From Lachnospiraceae bacterium (lineage in GTDB: Bacteria; Bacillota; Clostridia; Lachnospirales; Lachnospiraceae): a stretch of 64,000 nt of DNA. This document shows, piece by piece, positions 31,209 to 41,472 of the stretch. Location: assembly GCA_015056925.1 (NCBI GenBank), contig SVFJ01000005.1, positions 1 through 64,000 on the forward strand, written 5' to 3'. The translations under genes were made by a program, and so were the position numbers. Below the pieces are notes generated by a model. The model was not told the DNA's origin, did no database searches, and saw only the letters and a program-made list of their open reading frames with translations. The number at the start of each line of letters is the position of its first letter. Positions within the stretch are counted from its first letter, which is position 1.

Positions 31209-32951
31209 TTATAATCTTGTGATTTTATTCAACTCATTAATGACTGCATTCACAGTCATTTCAATAGCCTTGTCTGTTGTAAGATGTAAGCCGTCTGGAA
31301 TAATTTCAGCAATATTGTTATCATTAATACCTGATATTCTACCAACATTAAAACCCTTAAAACCCCACAATCCTGCAATCTCAACCAAAGCATCCCCATA
31401 CTGTACAGTTTGCAAATTATGATTATTTAACAAGCCGTAACTGTTTGTAAAAACCTCTCTGTTCGCCAATTTACCGAATGGCGCACCAACAGCTATAACA
31501 ACTGCATTAGGGAACAATTCCGTTACATTTTTGAAGAATTGATGACACGCGCCATAATATGTACTTGTGTCTAACTCGATTGCTCCCTCATCATTAAAGG
31601 TTATTTCCTTTGTCCCTAATTCTTTATTTCTCGACCAATCGTTAGCTCCAGCCTCAATAAAAATAATTTCTACATCACTAGGAACTGCAACACCAGTGCT
31701 TGTTACTTCTCCTGTATTTTCGTCAGTGACTTCTGAATATTGACCTAACAGCCTTTCTTGTGTACACATAGATGCTTCATCTTCATAGCACATTGCTGTG
31801 CCACCTACACCGCAATTAGTTGCATCAAATCCAAAGTATTCACTAACTCTTGTACACCACGTTCCTAACTGCGTAATGCTAGTACCAATCCATGCTACCT
31901 TTTTCCCTTGTAATGGAGATGTTAGTATTCCATACTCTTCTTTTAGTTGCTCTTTGGCTTTATCTGTCAATCCATCTGCAATATTGCTTTTAATCGCATC
32001 AAAATATCCCTTATTGATAATTTCGATAATCTCCGACTCTGTCATATCTGTTACATCAACAATTACAATATCCGAAATATTAATAGCCCCTATATTCCCA
32101 CTTTCTGTAAGTGCTCCGCTTATCAGAAAATCTATATTGGCGTAATTTTCGTCAGTTGGTGTCACAAGCACCGCCATTCTCTTTAATTCAAGCGATGTAT
32201 CTGTTGTAAGTAACTTTTTATCAAATCCGTACACAGTATTATTAGGTGCATCTGTAGTCGTTCCATCATATCTACCTGTTAGCAGCCAACATTGCGATGA
32301 TTCCTCTATTTCCTGTAGATTTACAGCAAACAAATATGTGTGATTTACCTCTACTGGCACAGTGCAAATGTAATTCGGATATGCCCCTGTAAACGTTCCG
32401 TCAAGAGTGATTGTTCTATCTTCGACTGACAAAACTGGTGTGACCCCTCGTACAGCATTTGTATGCCATGATGTAATCGGGAAAAGATTTTCAATAACAT
32501 CACAATCTGCTTTACTATCCAAATCAGTCTTTTTAGCAAGTGTATTGTCCTTAGCTAAATAGTCATTTACCTTGCTGTCGAACTCACTGTTAGTAACCAC
32601 GTCTGCAACTCTCTCTTTAATTTCTTCCCAAATCTCTTTGTGCGGAACTGCTATAGCATATGTATCCTGCTTAATAGATTCTCTGACAGTGATATTAACT
32701 CTTGAAGAAGCCAGTCCGTCGGCAAATACACCAATTGATACATTACCCTTCTTGAGCATATGTGCCGGAATGGTGCACTTATCATCTACTATATCAATAT
32801 CTTCGCTTGCTCTATTATTCCATACTACTTTAACCTGTACCGCTTTACCGTCCCATTCGTCATCGAGCACAAAGATTGCCTCATAATCGTTGTCTCCAAC
32901 GATTTCTTTCACATCACACTCAATGATTTTCTTTTCTACTATAAATTCCAT
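31209..32951 (-). CDS. Baseplate/tail protein with SGNH hydrolase domain
   Basis: KVAWIGTSITQLGTW...IIFIEAGANDWS...IPDGLHLT; BppU-like N-terminus. Confidence 0.8.
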   Translation of the reverse strand: MEFIVEKKIIECDVKEIVGDNDYEAIFVLDDEWDGKAVQVKVVWNNRASEDIDIVDDKCTIPAHMLKKGNVSIGVFADGLASSRVNITVRESIKQDTYAIAVPHKEIWEEIKERVADVVTNSEFDSKVNDYLAKDNTLAKKTDLDSKADCDVIENLFPITSWHTNAVRGVTPVLSVEDRTITLDGTFTGAYPNYICTVPVEVNHTYLFAVNLQEIEESSQCWLLTGRYDGTTTDAPNNTVYGFDKKLLTTDTSLELKRMAVLVTPTDENYANIDFLISGALTESGNIGAINISDIVIVDVTDMTESEIIEIINKGYFDAIKSNIADGLTDKAKEQLKEEYGILTSPLQGKKVAWIGTSITQLGTWCTRVSEYFGFDATNCGVGGTAMCYEDEASMCTQERLLGQYSEVTDENTGEVTSTGVAVPSDVEIIFIEAGANDWSRNKELGTKEITFNDEGAIELDTSTYYGACHQFFKNVTELFPNAVVIAVGAPFGKLANREVFTNSYGLLNNHNLQTVQYGDALVEIAGLWGFKGFNVGRISGINDNNIAEIIPDGLHLTTDKAIEMTVNAVINELNKITRL

Positions 32952-32962
32952 GCTCTTCCTCC

Positions 32963-33148
32963 TTACTCATCTTCATTCTTTACAATGCAATCCTCATATC
33001 CATTCTGTACAAGAATTGCATCTGTTTCCGTTTGATATCTCTGAGCCTTGTCACTTACAAGAAAATAAGCCTCATATTTTTCCTGTGCAGCCTCGACTCC
33101 TCCCTTATCTTTGGCATCCGTGATTCTCATAGCAATCCACTTACTCAT
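32963..33148 (-). CDS. Small prophage tail-region protein
   Basis: 61 aa ORF in packed operon. Confidence 0.6.
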   Translation of the reverse strand: MSKWIAMRITDAKDKGGVEAAQEKYEAYFLVSDKAQRYQTETDAILVQNGYEDCIVKNEDE

Positions 33149-33521
33149 CTGTTGCCTCTCCTTCCTCTGTTAAAATGTAATCAAAAAGGAAGCTCTCGAA
33201 GGCATTATTTGTAGCCTCTAAAGCTTCCTTTGCTGTCGCTAATTCTTTTTCTAACAATTCCACCTTTTGACCGAGCGTCAGACTGTTTTCCGGCTTCGTA
33301 GCTTCTCCTACTGATGTCGAAAAAACAAAGCCATCTGCAAAGCTTTCCTTGATTACTTTATAATCTGAATAATCCCCTAGCTTAGTACCTGCATCGCTAT
33401 ACACTATGAATCCGCTCGTATTTGAAATAACTTCGTGCATAAATGTCACTCTGACATCATTGTCATTCTTTTCCAATACACATTCATATTTCACGTTTGA
33501 ATCCTTAAATACAATATACAT
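33141..33521 (-). CDS. Hypothetical prophage tail-region protein
   Basis: Packed operon. Confidence 0.65.
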   Translation of the reverse strand: MYIVFKDSNVKYECVLEKNDNDVRVTFMHEVISNTSGFIVYSDAGTKLGDYSDYKVIKESFADGFVFSTSVGEATKPENSLTLGQKVELLEKELATAKEALEATNNAFESFLFDYILTEEGEATDE

Positions 33522-33537
33522 CTATCTTTACCTCCTC

Positions 33538-33921
33538 TTATACTGCAAGGATTTGACCTGTTACAAGATGCACCCTGAAAGATGATACATCGGAATGAAC
33601 ATTAAGAACTGCCTTATCCCCTTCTCCATCACTATTTGTCCCGGAAGCATCGGATGACAGCGAACATGATAATATGCCCGTATCCGGATTATACGATTTG
33701 ACAAGCGATGAGGATGAGGTTGCGCTAGGACTTCCTGCTCCCCATTCATACCCGGTTTGGGTAATCTCACAATTTCCCGAGCAATTAAGGCATGTCGCTT
33801 CAACAATAAAATTATCCTCTGTCAGATTTTCGTATCCTGCAATATCTGATACATCAAATGTCCGTCCGTTCCCTAAACATATAACCTTACAACCGCTCAC
33901 GGCATTAGTACGTCCTACCAT
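33538..33921 (-). CDS. Hypothetical prophage tail-region protein
   Basis: Packed operon. Confidence 0.6.
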   Translation of the reverse strand: MVGRTNAVSGCKVICLGNGRTFDVSDIAGYENLTEDNFIVEATCLNCSGNCEITQTGYEWGAGSPSATSSSSLVKSYNPDTGILSCSLSSDASGTNSDGEGDKAVLNVHSDVSSFRVHLVTGQILAV

Positions 33922-33922
33922 C

Positions 33923-34735
33923 TTACCCTGCCTTTCTTATACACTGAATCGTTGGTATCGTGATTGTAGCTGTTGGTTTCGTGTTGGCATAAATATAGAC
34001 TGCATTAGTTACGCTTGTTGCTACAGGTGCTAATATCCCCTCATTGCAATCTGCGACACCAAACATAACATTCGGTACATAATTAACATCTACACCGGAA
34101 CAACTAACAGCTGCTCTATACGGATAATCTGCATAGGTAGAATCCGGTACCCATGAAGCAGCAAGAACTGATTTGTTTACAAATGTTAATATCTGCTTCT
34201 TCATCAGCAAAGCATCGACAAGATAGCCGTCCTCTGTCAAGGCGCTAAGCTCTGTGAATGTACTAATCGAAAGATACGGTTTCGTGATTATTGGTACATT
34301 ACTCTCAAAGTTCGTAATGCCGGAGCTGGCAGCTCTGTATGTTGCAACAGGCATTTCCCATATTCCATTTACATGGTTTATTTCCTCATCCTGTTCAAAA
34401 TCACTGGTGTTCCACTCGGAACTTGTCGCAAAAGTTGCAATCCGCACAGGCTCCTCATCATTCTCTAATTCAAGAACAATGCAAACATATCCATAATAAG
34501 ATACATTATCTACAGATGGTATCGTTGCATAAATGGTATGCTCTGCGATTTCAAACAATCTGCCACGAATAATTCCGTAACCTGCATCAATATGCAACTG
34601 ATTACTTCCTACCCAAGTAATGTCACATCCGTATATTATTCCATTCTGCTGCCTTGTCAGTAAATCGTACAAAACAGCATCATCCTTGGGAGATACTGTA
34701 GAGCCGTTATACTGCTTCAATGTAATATTTCCCAT
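33923..34735 (-). CDS. Phage structural protein, baseplate region
   Basis: DAVLYDLLTRQQNGIIYGCDITWVGSNQLHI. Confidence 0.65.
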   Translation of the reverse strand: MGNITLKQYNGSTVSPKDDAVLYDLLTRQQNGIIYGCDITWVGSNQLHIDAGYGIIRGRLFEIAEHTIYATIPSVDNVSYYGYVCIVLELENDEEPVRIATFATSSEWNTSDFEQDEEINHVNGIWEMPVATYRAASSGITNFESNVPIITKPYLSISTFTELSALTEDGYLVDALLMKKQILTFVNKSVLAASWVPDSTYADYPYRAAVSCSGVDVNYVPNVMFGVADCNEGILAPVATSVTNAVYIYANTKPTATITIPTIQCIRKAG

Positions 34736-35788
34736 TTACTTCTTCCTCCTTTTTAATTTCTTTGTCAGCTCTCTTCTGACTGCGCCATACACCAGTTTGA
34801 CTGTACCTTTCCTGATTTCCATACCTGTAAGAATCGTCTGATACTCCTTTTTCTTGTGTAGCACCACTGTTTCTTGTCCGATGCTCCACTCTAAAGGCTT
34901 TACCAGTTCATCATCAGCAAGCAATGTTATTTCAATCAGATTGTCATATTTCTCAGGTGTAAGAGTCTCTACTGCTTCCAGCAGAGCCACATCCTCAAAC
35001 ACCTCATCATCTCCAACCGTTACCAACTTCGTTTCAAACACAACAGGAGTGATGCGCTGTGCTTCTTCAATATCGTTTCCTATTGTTCCATTAACAGCCA
35101 GATAGTACGATAACCGTTCTGACGGATTCTCTTCGTTCACGACAATCAGTTTATTCAATGCCTCTTCATTCTTTTTGATTGAAACCTCTTTCTCAATCAC
35201 ATTCGGGAGGTCAGCTTCAATGTATCTAACCCCAGCCCTCTTGCAAAGGGAAATAGAAATAGTCTTTCTCTGTACATCAACATCTGCATCCACAACAATA
35301 TCGTGATAAAGCAAAGCATTGACCATAATCTCATATAAATTCGATATACTTTCTGTAAGACCTAATGTCTTTATGCCTATCGTTGAGCTTTCTGCACTAA
35401 CAGATAGCCCTGCTATATTCTGCAATTTGTCATCACTGGATACATATATTTCAGTAATAATATCCGCAATCCACTGCTCCACAGATGTGCTCTCTTTTTT
35501 CAATACCTCCAAATCTGCGTAGACATTAACATCGAAGAGTGAAAGAATTGGCTTATACTCAATCACTCTCTTGGTGTCCGAATCGGACACCCCATCAACA
35601 ATTCCGCAAAACCGTTGACTGCCTTTGGATATTCTTATGAAATCCCCTCTCTCAGCCTTTACTCCTTGTAGTTTGATTTTCTTTTTTGATAATGCCAAAT
35701 AATCGAACTCATACTCTATCTCAGACACTTGCATGCCGGAACGATATGCGAACTCTTGCGTGAAGATTTCAATATTATACAGATTCAT
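34736..35788 (-). CDS. Siphovirus tail/baseplate protein (Gp37-like)
   Basis: Position and size between Dit and baseplate; IRISKGSQRFCGIVDGVSDSDTKRVIEYKPILSLFDV. Confidence 0.7.
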   Translation of the reverse strand: MNLYNIEIFTQEFAYRSGMQVSEIEYEFDYLALSKKKIKLQGVKAERGDFIRISKGSQRFCGIVDGVSDSDTKRVIEYKPILSLFDVNVYADLEVLKKESTSVEQWIADIITEIYVSSDDKLQNIAGLSVSAESSTIGIKTLGLTESISNLYEIMVNALLYHDIVVDADVDVQRKTISISLCKRAGVRYIEADLPNVIEKEVSIKKNEEALNKLIVVNEENPSERLSYYLAVNGTIGNDIEEAQRITPVVFETKLVTVGDDEVFEDVALLEAVETLTPEKYDNLIEITLLADDELVKPLEWSIGQETVVLHKKKEYQTILTGMEIRKGTVKLVYGAVRRELTKKLKRRKK

Positions 35789-36596
35789 ATTCTATCTCAG
35801 CCTCCACCGATATATTGATTGCTTCTGACGACTCATGCATAAAAGAAATCTTATTCACTCCACTTTCAAGTAACAGAAAACGTTCTGTGGAAAAGTCTGA
35901 TTTGTCATATACATCCTTTACCAACTCATTTCTTACTGTGCAAAGTTTGATACTGTATGGTATCACTGTAGAATCAATGATTAATTTGTATCCATCCTCC
36001 ACGGTTACATTCACTTTACCGTCTGCCTTTACTTCTCCATTCAAATAATGGATATATGACGGATTCGTACACGGTCCAAATATACTAATTCTAATACCTG
36101 ACTCCATTACACTATCAGAATCCACAATTACGGTACCGCTTGCGGCATCATAATATGCATATGGATAAGCCAAGGGATATGCCTTTCCCTCACTGTCTGC
36201 ACTACGGAAATTCTGTCTCTTGACCGTCTTATAATATGTACCAAGGCTCTTCATCGTTATATTGGAATATAAGCCACCTGTCGCAAGCTCTTTCTTTTCA
36301 AGCTTATCAATACTCACTCTGATTCGATATTCTTCCCCGATGTTATACACCAAGACCAAAGGCTTGTATTGTATAAACATTACAAACTGTCTGTATTGCT
36401 CATAATCAGTAAAGCATATCTTTCCTTTGATTTGCTTTTGAGCAAGCACATCCTCTTCCGGCATATATCTCGTACCTGCTCTGGTGTAGCTTGCCTTGCG
36501 TTCCAGTCCAAGTCCTGACACATCATGAAAAAAGGACCTGCTATCGTTCAGGTCCCATTTCTTACCTAAAGAATTTATTAATTGAAATCGTCTCAT
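35775..36596 (-). CDS. Distal tail protein
   Basis: RRFQLINSLGKKWDLND..., located between tape measure and baseplate genes. Confidence 0.75.
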   Translation of the reverse strand: MRRFQLINSLGKKWDLNDSRSFFHDVSGLGLERKASYTRAGTRYMPEEDVLAQKQIKGKICFTDYEQYRQFVMFIQYKPLVLVYNIGEEYRIRVSIDKLEKKELATGGLYSNITMKSLGTYYKTVKRQNFRSADSEGKAYPLAYPYAYYDAASGTVIVDSDSVMESGIRISIFGPCTNPSYIHYLNGEVKADGKVNVTVEDGYKLIIDSTVIPYSIKLCTVRNELVKDVYDKSDFSTERFLLLESGVNKISFMHESSEAINISVEAEIEYESV

Positions 36597-39500
36597 TCGT
36601 ATAAATCCCCCAGTTCTCTGTTAATCTTTGCCGTAATACCGCTCATATCAACAGAATTAATTGCATAGTCAACAGCCCCTTGTAACGCATCTTTGATGAG
36701 GTCTTGTCCTTCCAAGACACCTTGTGCAATACCTTGTGGCATCGAATAACCTACTGCCACAAAAGATGCCGATGTACCTTCTTCGCCAATCTGCAGAGCT
36801 TCATTTGCTCCATCTATGGATGCAGTGCAAAGTTCCTGCGTTGTTGCTTTCAGCTCTGGTGCCTTCGCAACCAATGTAACATTCATATCATCCATTCCGG
36901 CAAGCGCAAGAGCTAAAGCCTCATCATATGTTCCTGTAAGGGATGTGATAATGTCTTTACCTAATGCGTCTGCTTCTGCTGTAATCAGTGCATTTTTGTC
37001 TGACTGTGCTAAAAGAATGGAATCCATCGACTCTGTATATCCGGCTTCCAATGTTGCCAATGTATCTGTAAGACTTTCTTTCGCCTCACTCATAAGCGCC
37101 CATTCACCCATCAAAGAATTGAATGCCTGTGTATCTGTCTGCGCTGTTGTAACGAGTTCATGTAAGTATCCTGCGCCGTCAATGCCAAGCTCCTTGAATG
37201 CCCCAAGCAAACCTTCATCAAGAAGTCCCTGTTCTGCAAGAGCTGTCGCCAAGAGTAAATCGTGCTGATATGTGTAAATAGTCGCTGTCTGCGACTGCAA
37301 AGCGGTTATCATTTCCTGCGCACTTTTCTCAGACGTAACACTCAGCTCATCAAATAAAGATATCTGTCCTGATAATGTCTTGTCTGCTTCCTCATAAGCC
37401 TCCTGATATGCTGACTTCACTTCCTCAACACTCTTAACAGTCTCCTTAGAAACCTCTTTGACTGTGCTTTCATACTTTCTCATAGACTTGTCAAAGTTCT
37501 CAGTACTCGCCTCCATATCCATGGCCTCTGTAATCTTCTTGGCCAGTCTGTCGGCTTCGTCAGACATCTCATCATCTGCATCCGACTGCACCTCGAGCAA
37601 GTCATCCATAGTCTCAGAATAACCCTCTTTGATATCTGCCATTGTGTCAGCGAGATTATCCTTAGCCTCTGTCATAAGTGCCCATTCATTCATGATGGCA
37701 ACGAATGCGGCGGTATCTTCCTCTGCTGCCAATACCAATTCATGCAAGTAAGCAGCACCTTCTACACCAAGAGCCTGTATTGAACCAAGTAACCCCTCTT
37801 CCATAAGACCTTTTTCTACAAGCTTTGCTGCTATCTGCATATCATTCTTGTAAGTAGTCATTACAAGCACTTGTGACTGTAGGCTCTTAGCCATATCTCT
37901 TGCTGTCATATCGGATTCAAGGCTTAACTCCTCAAACAATCCAATCTGACCGTCTATAGACTTCACAGCCTCATTGTATGCTGTCTGATAAGATTCTGTG
38001 ATGGTATCAATATTACCGGATACCTCACTTGATACCTTATGCATCTTGCCCTGGTACTCTACCTCTACTTTGGTAAGAGACTCCGTGCTCTCCTGCATTT
38101 CTTCTTGTGCAGACTGTGCCTCTTCCATCTTGACCTTTAATTCTTCATATTCCGTCTCAAGCTCTGCTACGAGGTTCTTAGAATCATTGAGAGACGGTTC
38201 AAGGTCAAGCATCTTTTGATTGTACTCAGCGATTGCTTCTGTTGCATGTTGTCCGAGTTCTTCATTGAACTCTCGCATAGCAGTCTCGCCAGCTTCGCAA
38301 GCGGCAGCCCAGTCTTTTTGAAGCTCTGCAGACTTCATAGAATACTCATTATATTCCTCTTCAATCTTGATAAGGTCTGTCTGAGCATCGTACAGCTCTC
38401 TATAGACTTCCTCTATATCCTCCTGCATAAACTTCAACCGGAGAGATTCTTCCATATTGCTGATGTAAGACTCCAACTCCGCATTCGTCTGAGAAAGATA
38501 TCCGCTCTCTTCCTCAATCGCAAGGTTTAACTCCGGCAAAGCTTCGTTCAACTGGTCGACCAGCATCTGCATCTTGGTTTTTTCTTCGTTGGTAAGAGAT
38601 TCTTGCTCATTCAGTTCCAAAAGCTCATTCTTCATTCTTTCAATCAAAACAAGCTCTGCCGCTTCACTCTTCTGTGCATTCTCTCTTTCAGCTACAGAAT
38701 CCCTAATAAGCTGATTGCTCTCGCTTATCTCCTCTGCGAACAACTCTGTCTCTGTCTTTGCAGTTGCAGTCTTAACCGCATATGTCGCAAGTGCGGCTGT
38801 AAGACCCACAATCGCTGTCACAAGCATTCCTGCCGGATTTGCATTCATAGCTCCATTCAAAGCCCACTGTGCAACTGTAGCACCTTCATTCGCCGCCTTA
38901 TATGCCTTCCATGCATTCATAGCAGTGGTAATCATCGGAGCAACTGTTCCGTGATAAACTGTTGCCGATGTTATACCAGTAATACCAGCGATAACTAAAT
39001 CCGAGTTATCCATAACCCATGTCAAACCATCAATTAATGCCGGAAGCGCATCCTCAGCAAAATCAATCGCCCCTGCTGCCGCTTCGTCAAGAGCCTCTGC
39101 AAAGTCATCCATAGCCCTGCCAAGCTCTCCACTCTCTAAAGACATCTGTAAATCATTAACGCTGTCGTTTGCTTCATCAACACTATTTTTGAGTGTGCCT
39201 TCTATCTTGTCATATGCAGTGATTGCAAGACCTTCCAGTGCTGACTCTAAATTATCTAACTTACCAGTCAAGTTTGCCGACATTGTATCTGCCATGTCCT
39301 TAGCGGCACCGTCACAACTATTAATCTGTGCATACAGGTTGTCAAACTCATCACCGGTACCCTTTAGCAACGCATTTACAGCAGCAATATCCGTCTTATT
39401 GAAAATGGTACTAATAACATTAGACTTCTCAACTGCTGACATATCAGAAAGCGCATTGTTCATGTCAACCATGATATCATTCAGATTTCTTATCTGTCCG

Positions 39501-40813
39501 GAGCTGTCTGCTACCTCGACACCAAGGCTCTTCAATGCCTTGGCTCCAACATCTGTCGGAGATACCAAGCTCAAGATTACATTTCTAAGATGTGTACCAC
39601 CTTCCGCTCCCTTGATACCATTATTCGCTAGAACACCAAGCTCTGCATTCATGGTTTCCAATGGCTGATTTGCCAAAGATACCGTACCTGCACATACAAG
39701 AGTTGCTTCTCCAAGCTGTGCCACACTGGTATTTGACTTCTGAGAAGTCTTTGCCATCTGGTCTATATAGCTGTCAAGCTGTGATGTTTCCATTCCTAAA
39801 GCAGCCATTGCATCTGTTACAAGGTCAGAAGCATAAGCCAAATCCAAACCGCCTGCTGCCGCAAGGTCTAACACCCTCGGCAATACCTCTGCTGACTTTG
39901 TGGCATCATATCCGGCTAATGCAAGATAATTCAATGCCTCTGCTGCTTGGCTTGCGCTATACTTTGTAGCAGCTCCGCATTCCTCTGCTGCTGTCTTTAA
40001 TGTCTCATAGTCCTTACTCCCCTCGGCAATCTCTTGGGCTGTCATTCCCATGGTAGCAGCAACTTGACTCATGGAAGACTCAAAAGATGAACCAAGAGTA
40101 ACTGTCGACTGCGATACTGTCTTAATGCCATCTACAATCGCATTCACACCTTCTCTGATGATATCCGATGCCAGATTTGCCTTAAGTACATCTCCGAATA
40201 CAGATGTCTTCTCGCTTGCATTTTCAATCTCAGTCCCCATTTCCTTAATGGACTCAGTATTGTCTTCTGTCGAAAGCTGTGCCTGCCTTAATGCATCTCT
40301 GTTCTCTTCCACCTCAGAGTTCAGATTGTTAAGCTCTACCTGCGCATTATTCAATGACGTTTTCCAATTTGCTGTAGAGTTCTGCGCTTTCCTGTATCCG
40401 TCTTCCGCAAGAGAAAGCTTCTGTCTTAACTCTTCAACAATCTTCTGCTGTGCATCCAAAACTTCGTTGGATATCTTGGTGTTTGATGCCATTGCATCAT
40501 ATTCCTCACTCGCTTTTGCAAGTGCTGTCTTTAACTGACTTACTTTTTCTGCTGCCTCATCCTGCTTTTTGCCGGACTCCTCAACCGCCTTGGTATATAT
40601 ATCTACCTTATCTGCCTGTACCTGATACTGCTTGGATAAGATATCCTGTTTCTTTGTCAGAGCCTCAACTGAATCCTGCTGTTTTCCGAACTCGGAAGTA
40701 GCAAGCTTCATCTCTGAGCGCAATTCTTTCTGTTCAGCATTAATATTTTTAAGGGCTTTCCGATATTCCGCTTCGCCCTCTAATACGATTTTTGCACCAA
40801 TTTTGTTTGCCAT
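36593..40813 (-). CDS. Tail tape measure protein
   Basis: 1406 aa coiled-coil, TMP core (SQAAEALNYLALAGYDATKSAEVLPRVLDLAAAGGLDLAYASDLVTDAM). Confidence 0.95.
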   Translation of the reverse strand: MANKIGAKIVLEGEAEYRKALKNINAEQKELRSEMKLATSEFGKQQDSVEALTKKQDILSKQYQVQADKVDIYTKAVEESGKKQDEAAEKVSQLKTALAKASEEYDAMASNTKISNEVLDAQQKIVEELRQKLSLAEDGYRKAQNSTANWKTSLNNAQVELNNLNSEVEENRDALRQAQLSTEDNTESIKEMGTEIENASEKTSVFGDVLKANLASDIIREGVNAIVDGIKTVSQSTVTLGSSFESSMSQVAATMGMTAQEIAEGSKDYETLKTAAEECGAATKYSASQAAEALNYLALAGYDATKSAEVLPRVLDLAAAGGLDLAYASDLVTDAMAALGMETSQLDSYIDQMAKTSQKSNTSVAQLGEATLVCAGTVSLANQPLETMNAELGVLANNGIKGAEGGTHLRNVILSLVSPTDVGAKALKSLGVEVADSSGQIRNLNDIMVDMNNALSDMSAVEKSNVISTIFNKTDIAAVNALLKGTGDEFDNLYAQINSCDGAAKDMADTMSANLTGKLDNLESALEGLAITAYDKIEGTLKNSVDEANDSVNDLQMSLESGELGRAMDDFAEALDEAAAGAIDFAEDALPALIDGLTWVMDNSDLVIAGITGITSATVYHGTVAPMITTAMNAWKAYKAANEGATVAQWALNGAMNANPAGMLVTAIVGLTAALATYAVKTATAKTETELFAEEISESNQLIRDSVAERENAQKSEAAELVLIERMKNELLELNEQESLTNEEKTKMQMLVDQLNEALPELNLAIEEESGYLSQTNAELESYISNMEESLRLKFMQEDIEEVYRELYDAQTDLIKIEEEYNEYSMKSAELQKDWAAACEAGETAMREFNEELGQHATEAIAEYNQKMLDLEPSLNDSKNLVAELETEYEELKVKMEEAQSAQEEMQESTESLTKVEVEYQGKMHKVSSEVSGNIDTITESYQTAYNEAVKSIDGQIGLFEELSLESDMTARDMAKSLQSQVLVMTTYKNDMQIAAKLVEKGLMEEGLLGSIQALGVEGAAYLHELVLAAEEDTAAFVAIMNEWALMTEAKDNLADTMADIKEGYSETMDDLLEVQSDADDEMSDEADRLAKKITEAMDMEASTENFDKSMRKYESTVKEVSKETVKSVEEVKSAYQEAYEEADKTLSGQISLFDELSVTSEKSAQEMITALQSQTATIYTYQHDLLLATALAEQGLLDEGLLGAFKELGIDGAGYLHELVTTAQTDTQAFNSLMGEWALMSEAKESLTDTLATLEAGYTESMDSILLAQSDKNALITAEADALGKDIITSLTGTYDEALALALAGMDDMNVTLVAKAPELKATTQELCTASIDGANEALQIGEEGTSASFVAVGYSMPQGIAQGVLEGQDLIKDALQGAVDYAINSVDMSGITAKINRELGDLYE

Positions 40814-40821
40814 ACTGCCTC

Positions 40822-41055
40822 CTAGAGTTCTGATAGTTTCGCCACTGGTTTTGGCTCATCTGTAACATACAGGCATCTCTTCGTTTCAAAATTGTAGATA
40901 CGCTTATGTACTTCGAACATATCAACATACCTGCCAAAGTAAAGCCTGCCTGCTTCCTTAAACGAGAATCCCAGCCTATTCATGGCAGTATAGTAGATAT
41001 AATCAAAATCAATCTCTATATCCTGCTCATTGTTGCTAGGCTGGGATTTTATTTT
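40822..41055 (-). CDS. Tail assembly chaperone -1 frameshift extension (GT-like)
   Basis: Open -1 frame IKSQPSNNEQDIEIDFDYIYYTAMNRLGFSFKEAGRLYFGRYVDMFEV... after A_AAA_AAA_TAA. Confidence 0.75.
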   Translation of the reverse strand, partial: KIKSQPSNNEQDIEIDFDYIYYTAMNRLGFSFKEAGRLYFGRYVDMFEVHKRIYNFETKRCLYVTDEPKPVAKLSEL

Positions 41056-41420
41056 TTTATTTCAAAGCACCTGCGCAATTCTTCGTGTATATCATTTGCT
41101 AATGCTCTGTAATCTCTTGTAATCACATTGAGAAGCTGTCTGCGTGATAAATCTGTATATTCCGTGTGATTCTCTTCTCTGTCAATTTCAATCCCTTCAA
41201 GGACCATCAATGTCAATCCGAATGTAACAGCTCCAATATCCGGTTCTTTAGGTAATCGCTTTATTTCCTCCCCAACAGTAACCTCTCTAAAAGGGACAAT
41301 CCTCTTCTCAAACTCTGCCACTGTTCCATATTCCTTCTGTATGGCTTCCAGAACATTCAGATTACACTTAACAGGAAGTTCTATGCTCTTTGCGAGCTTA
41401 ATCTTTGATAATTGAATCAT
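41049..41420 (-). CDS. Tail assembly chaperone (G-like)
   Basis: Position between major tail protein and TMP; ends at slippery heptamer. Confidence 0.75.
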   Translation of the reverse strand: MIQLSKIKLAKSIELPVKCNLNVLEAIQKEYGTVAEFEKRIVPFREVTVGEEIKRLPKEPDIGAVTFGLTLMVLEGIEIDREENHTEYTDLSRRQLLNVITRDYRALANDIHEELRRCFEIKK

Positions 41421-41472
41421 ATTACCTCCAACAAGGCAGTGGGTTACCCCACCGCCACTACTTAAGCAAATA

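Noticed and set aside
36704-40865. Numerous plus-strand ORFs of 70-159 aa opposite the tape measure gene
   Set aside because: Mirror-frame artefacts of a long high-confidence CDS; no RBS or family motifs.
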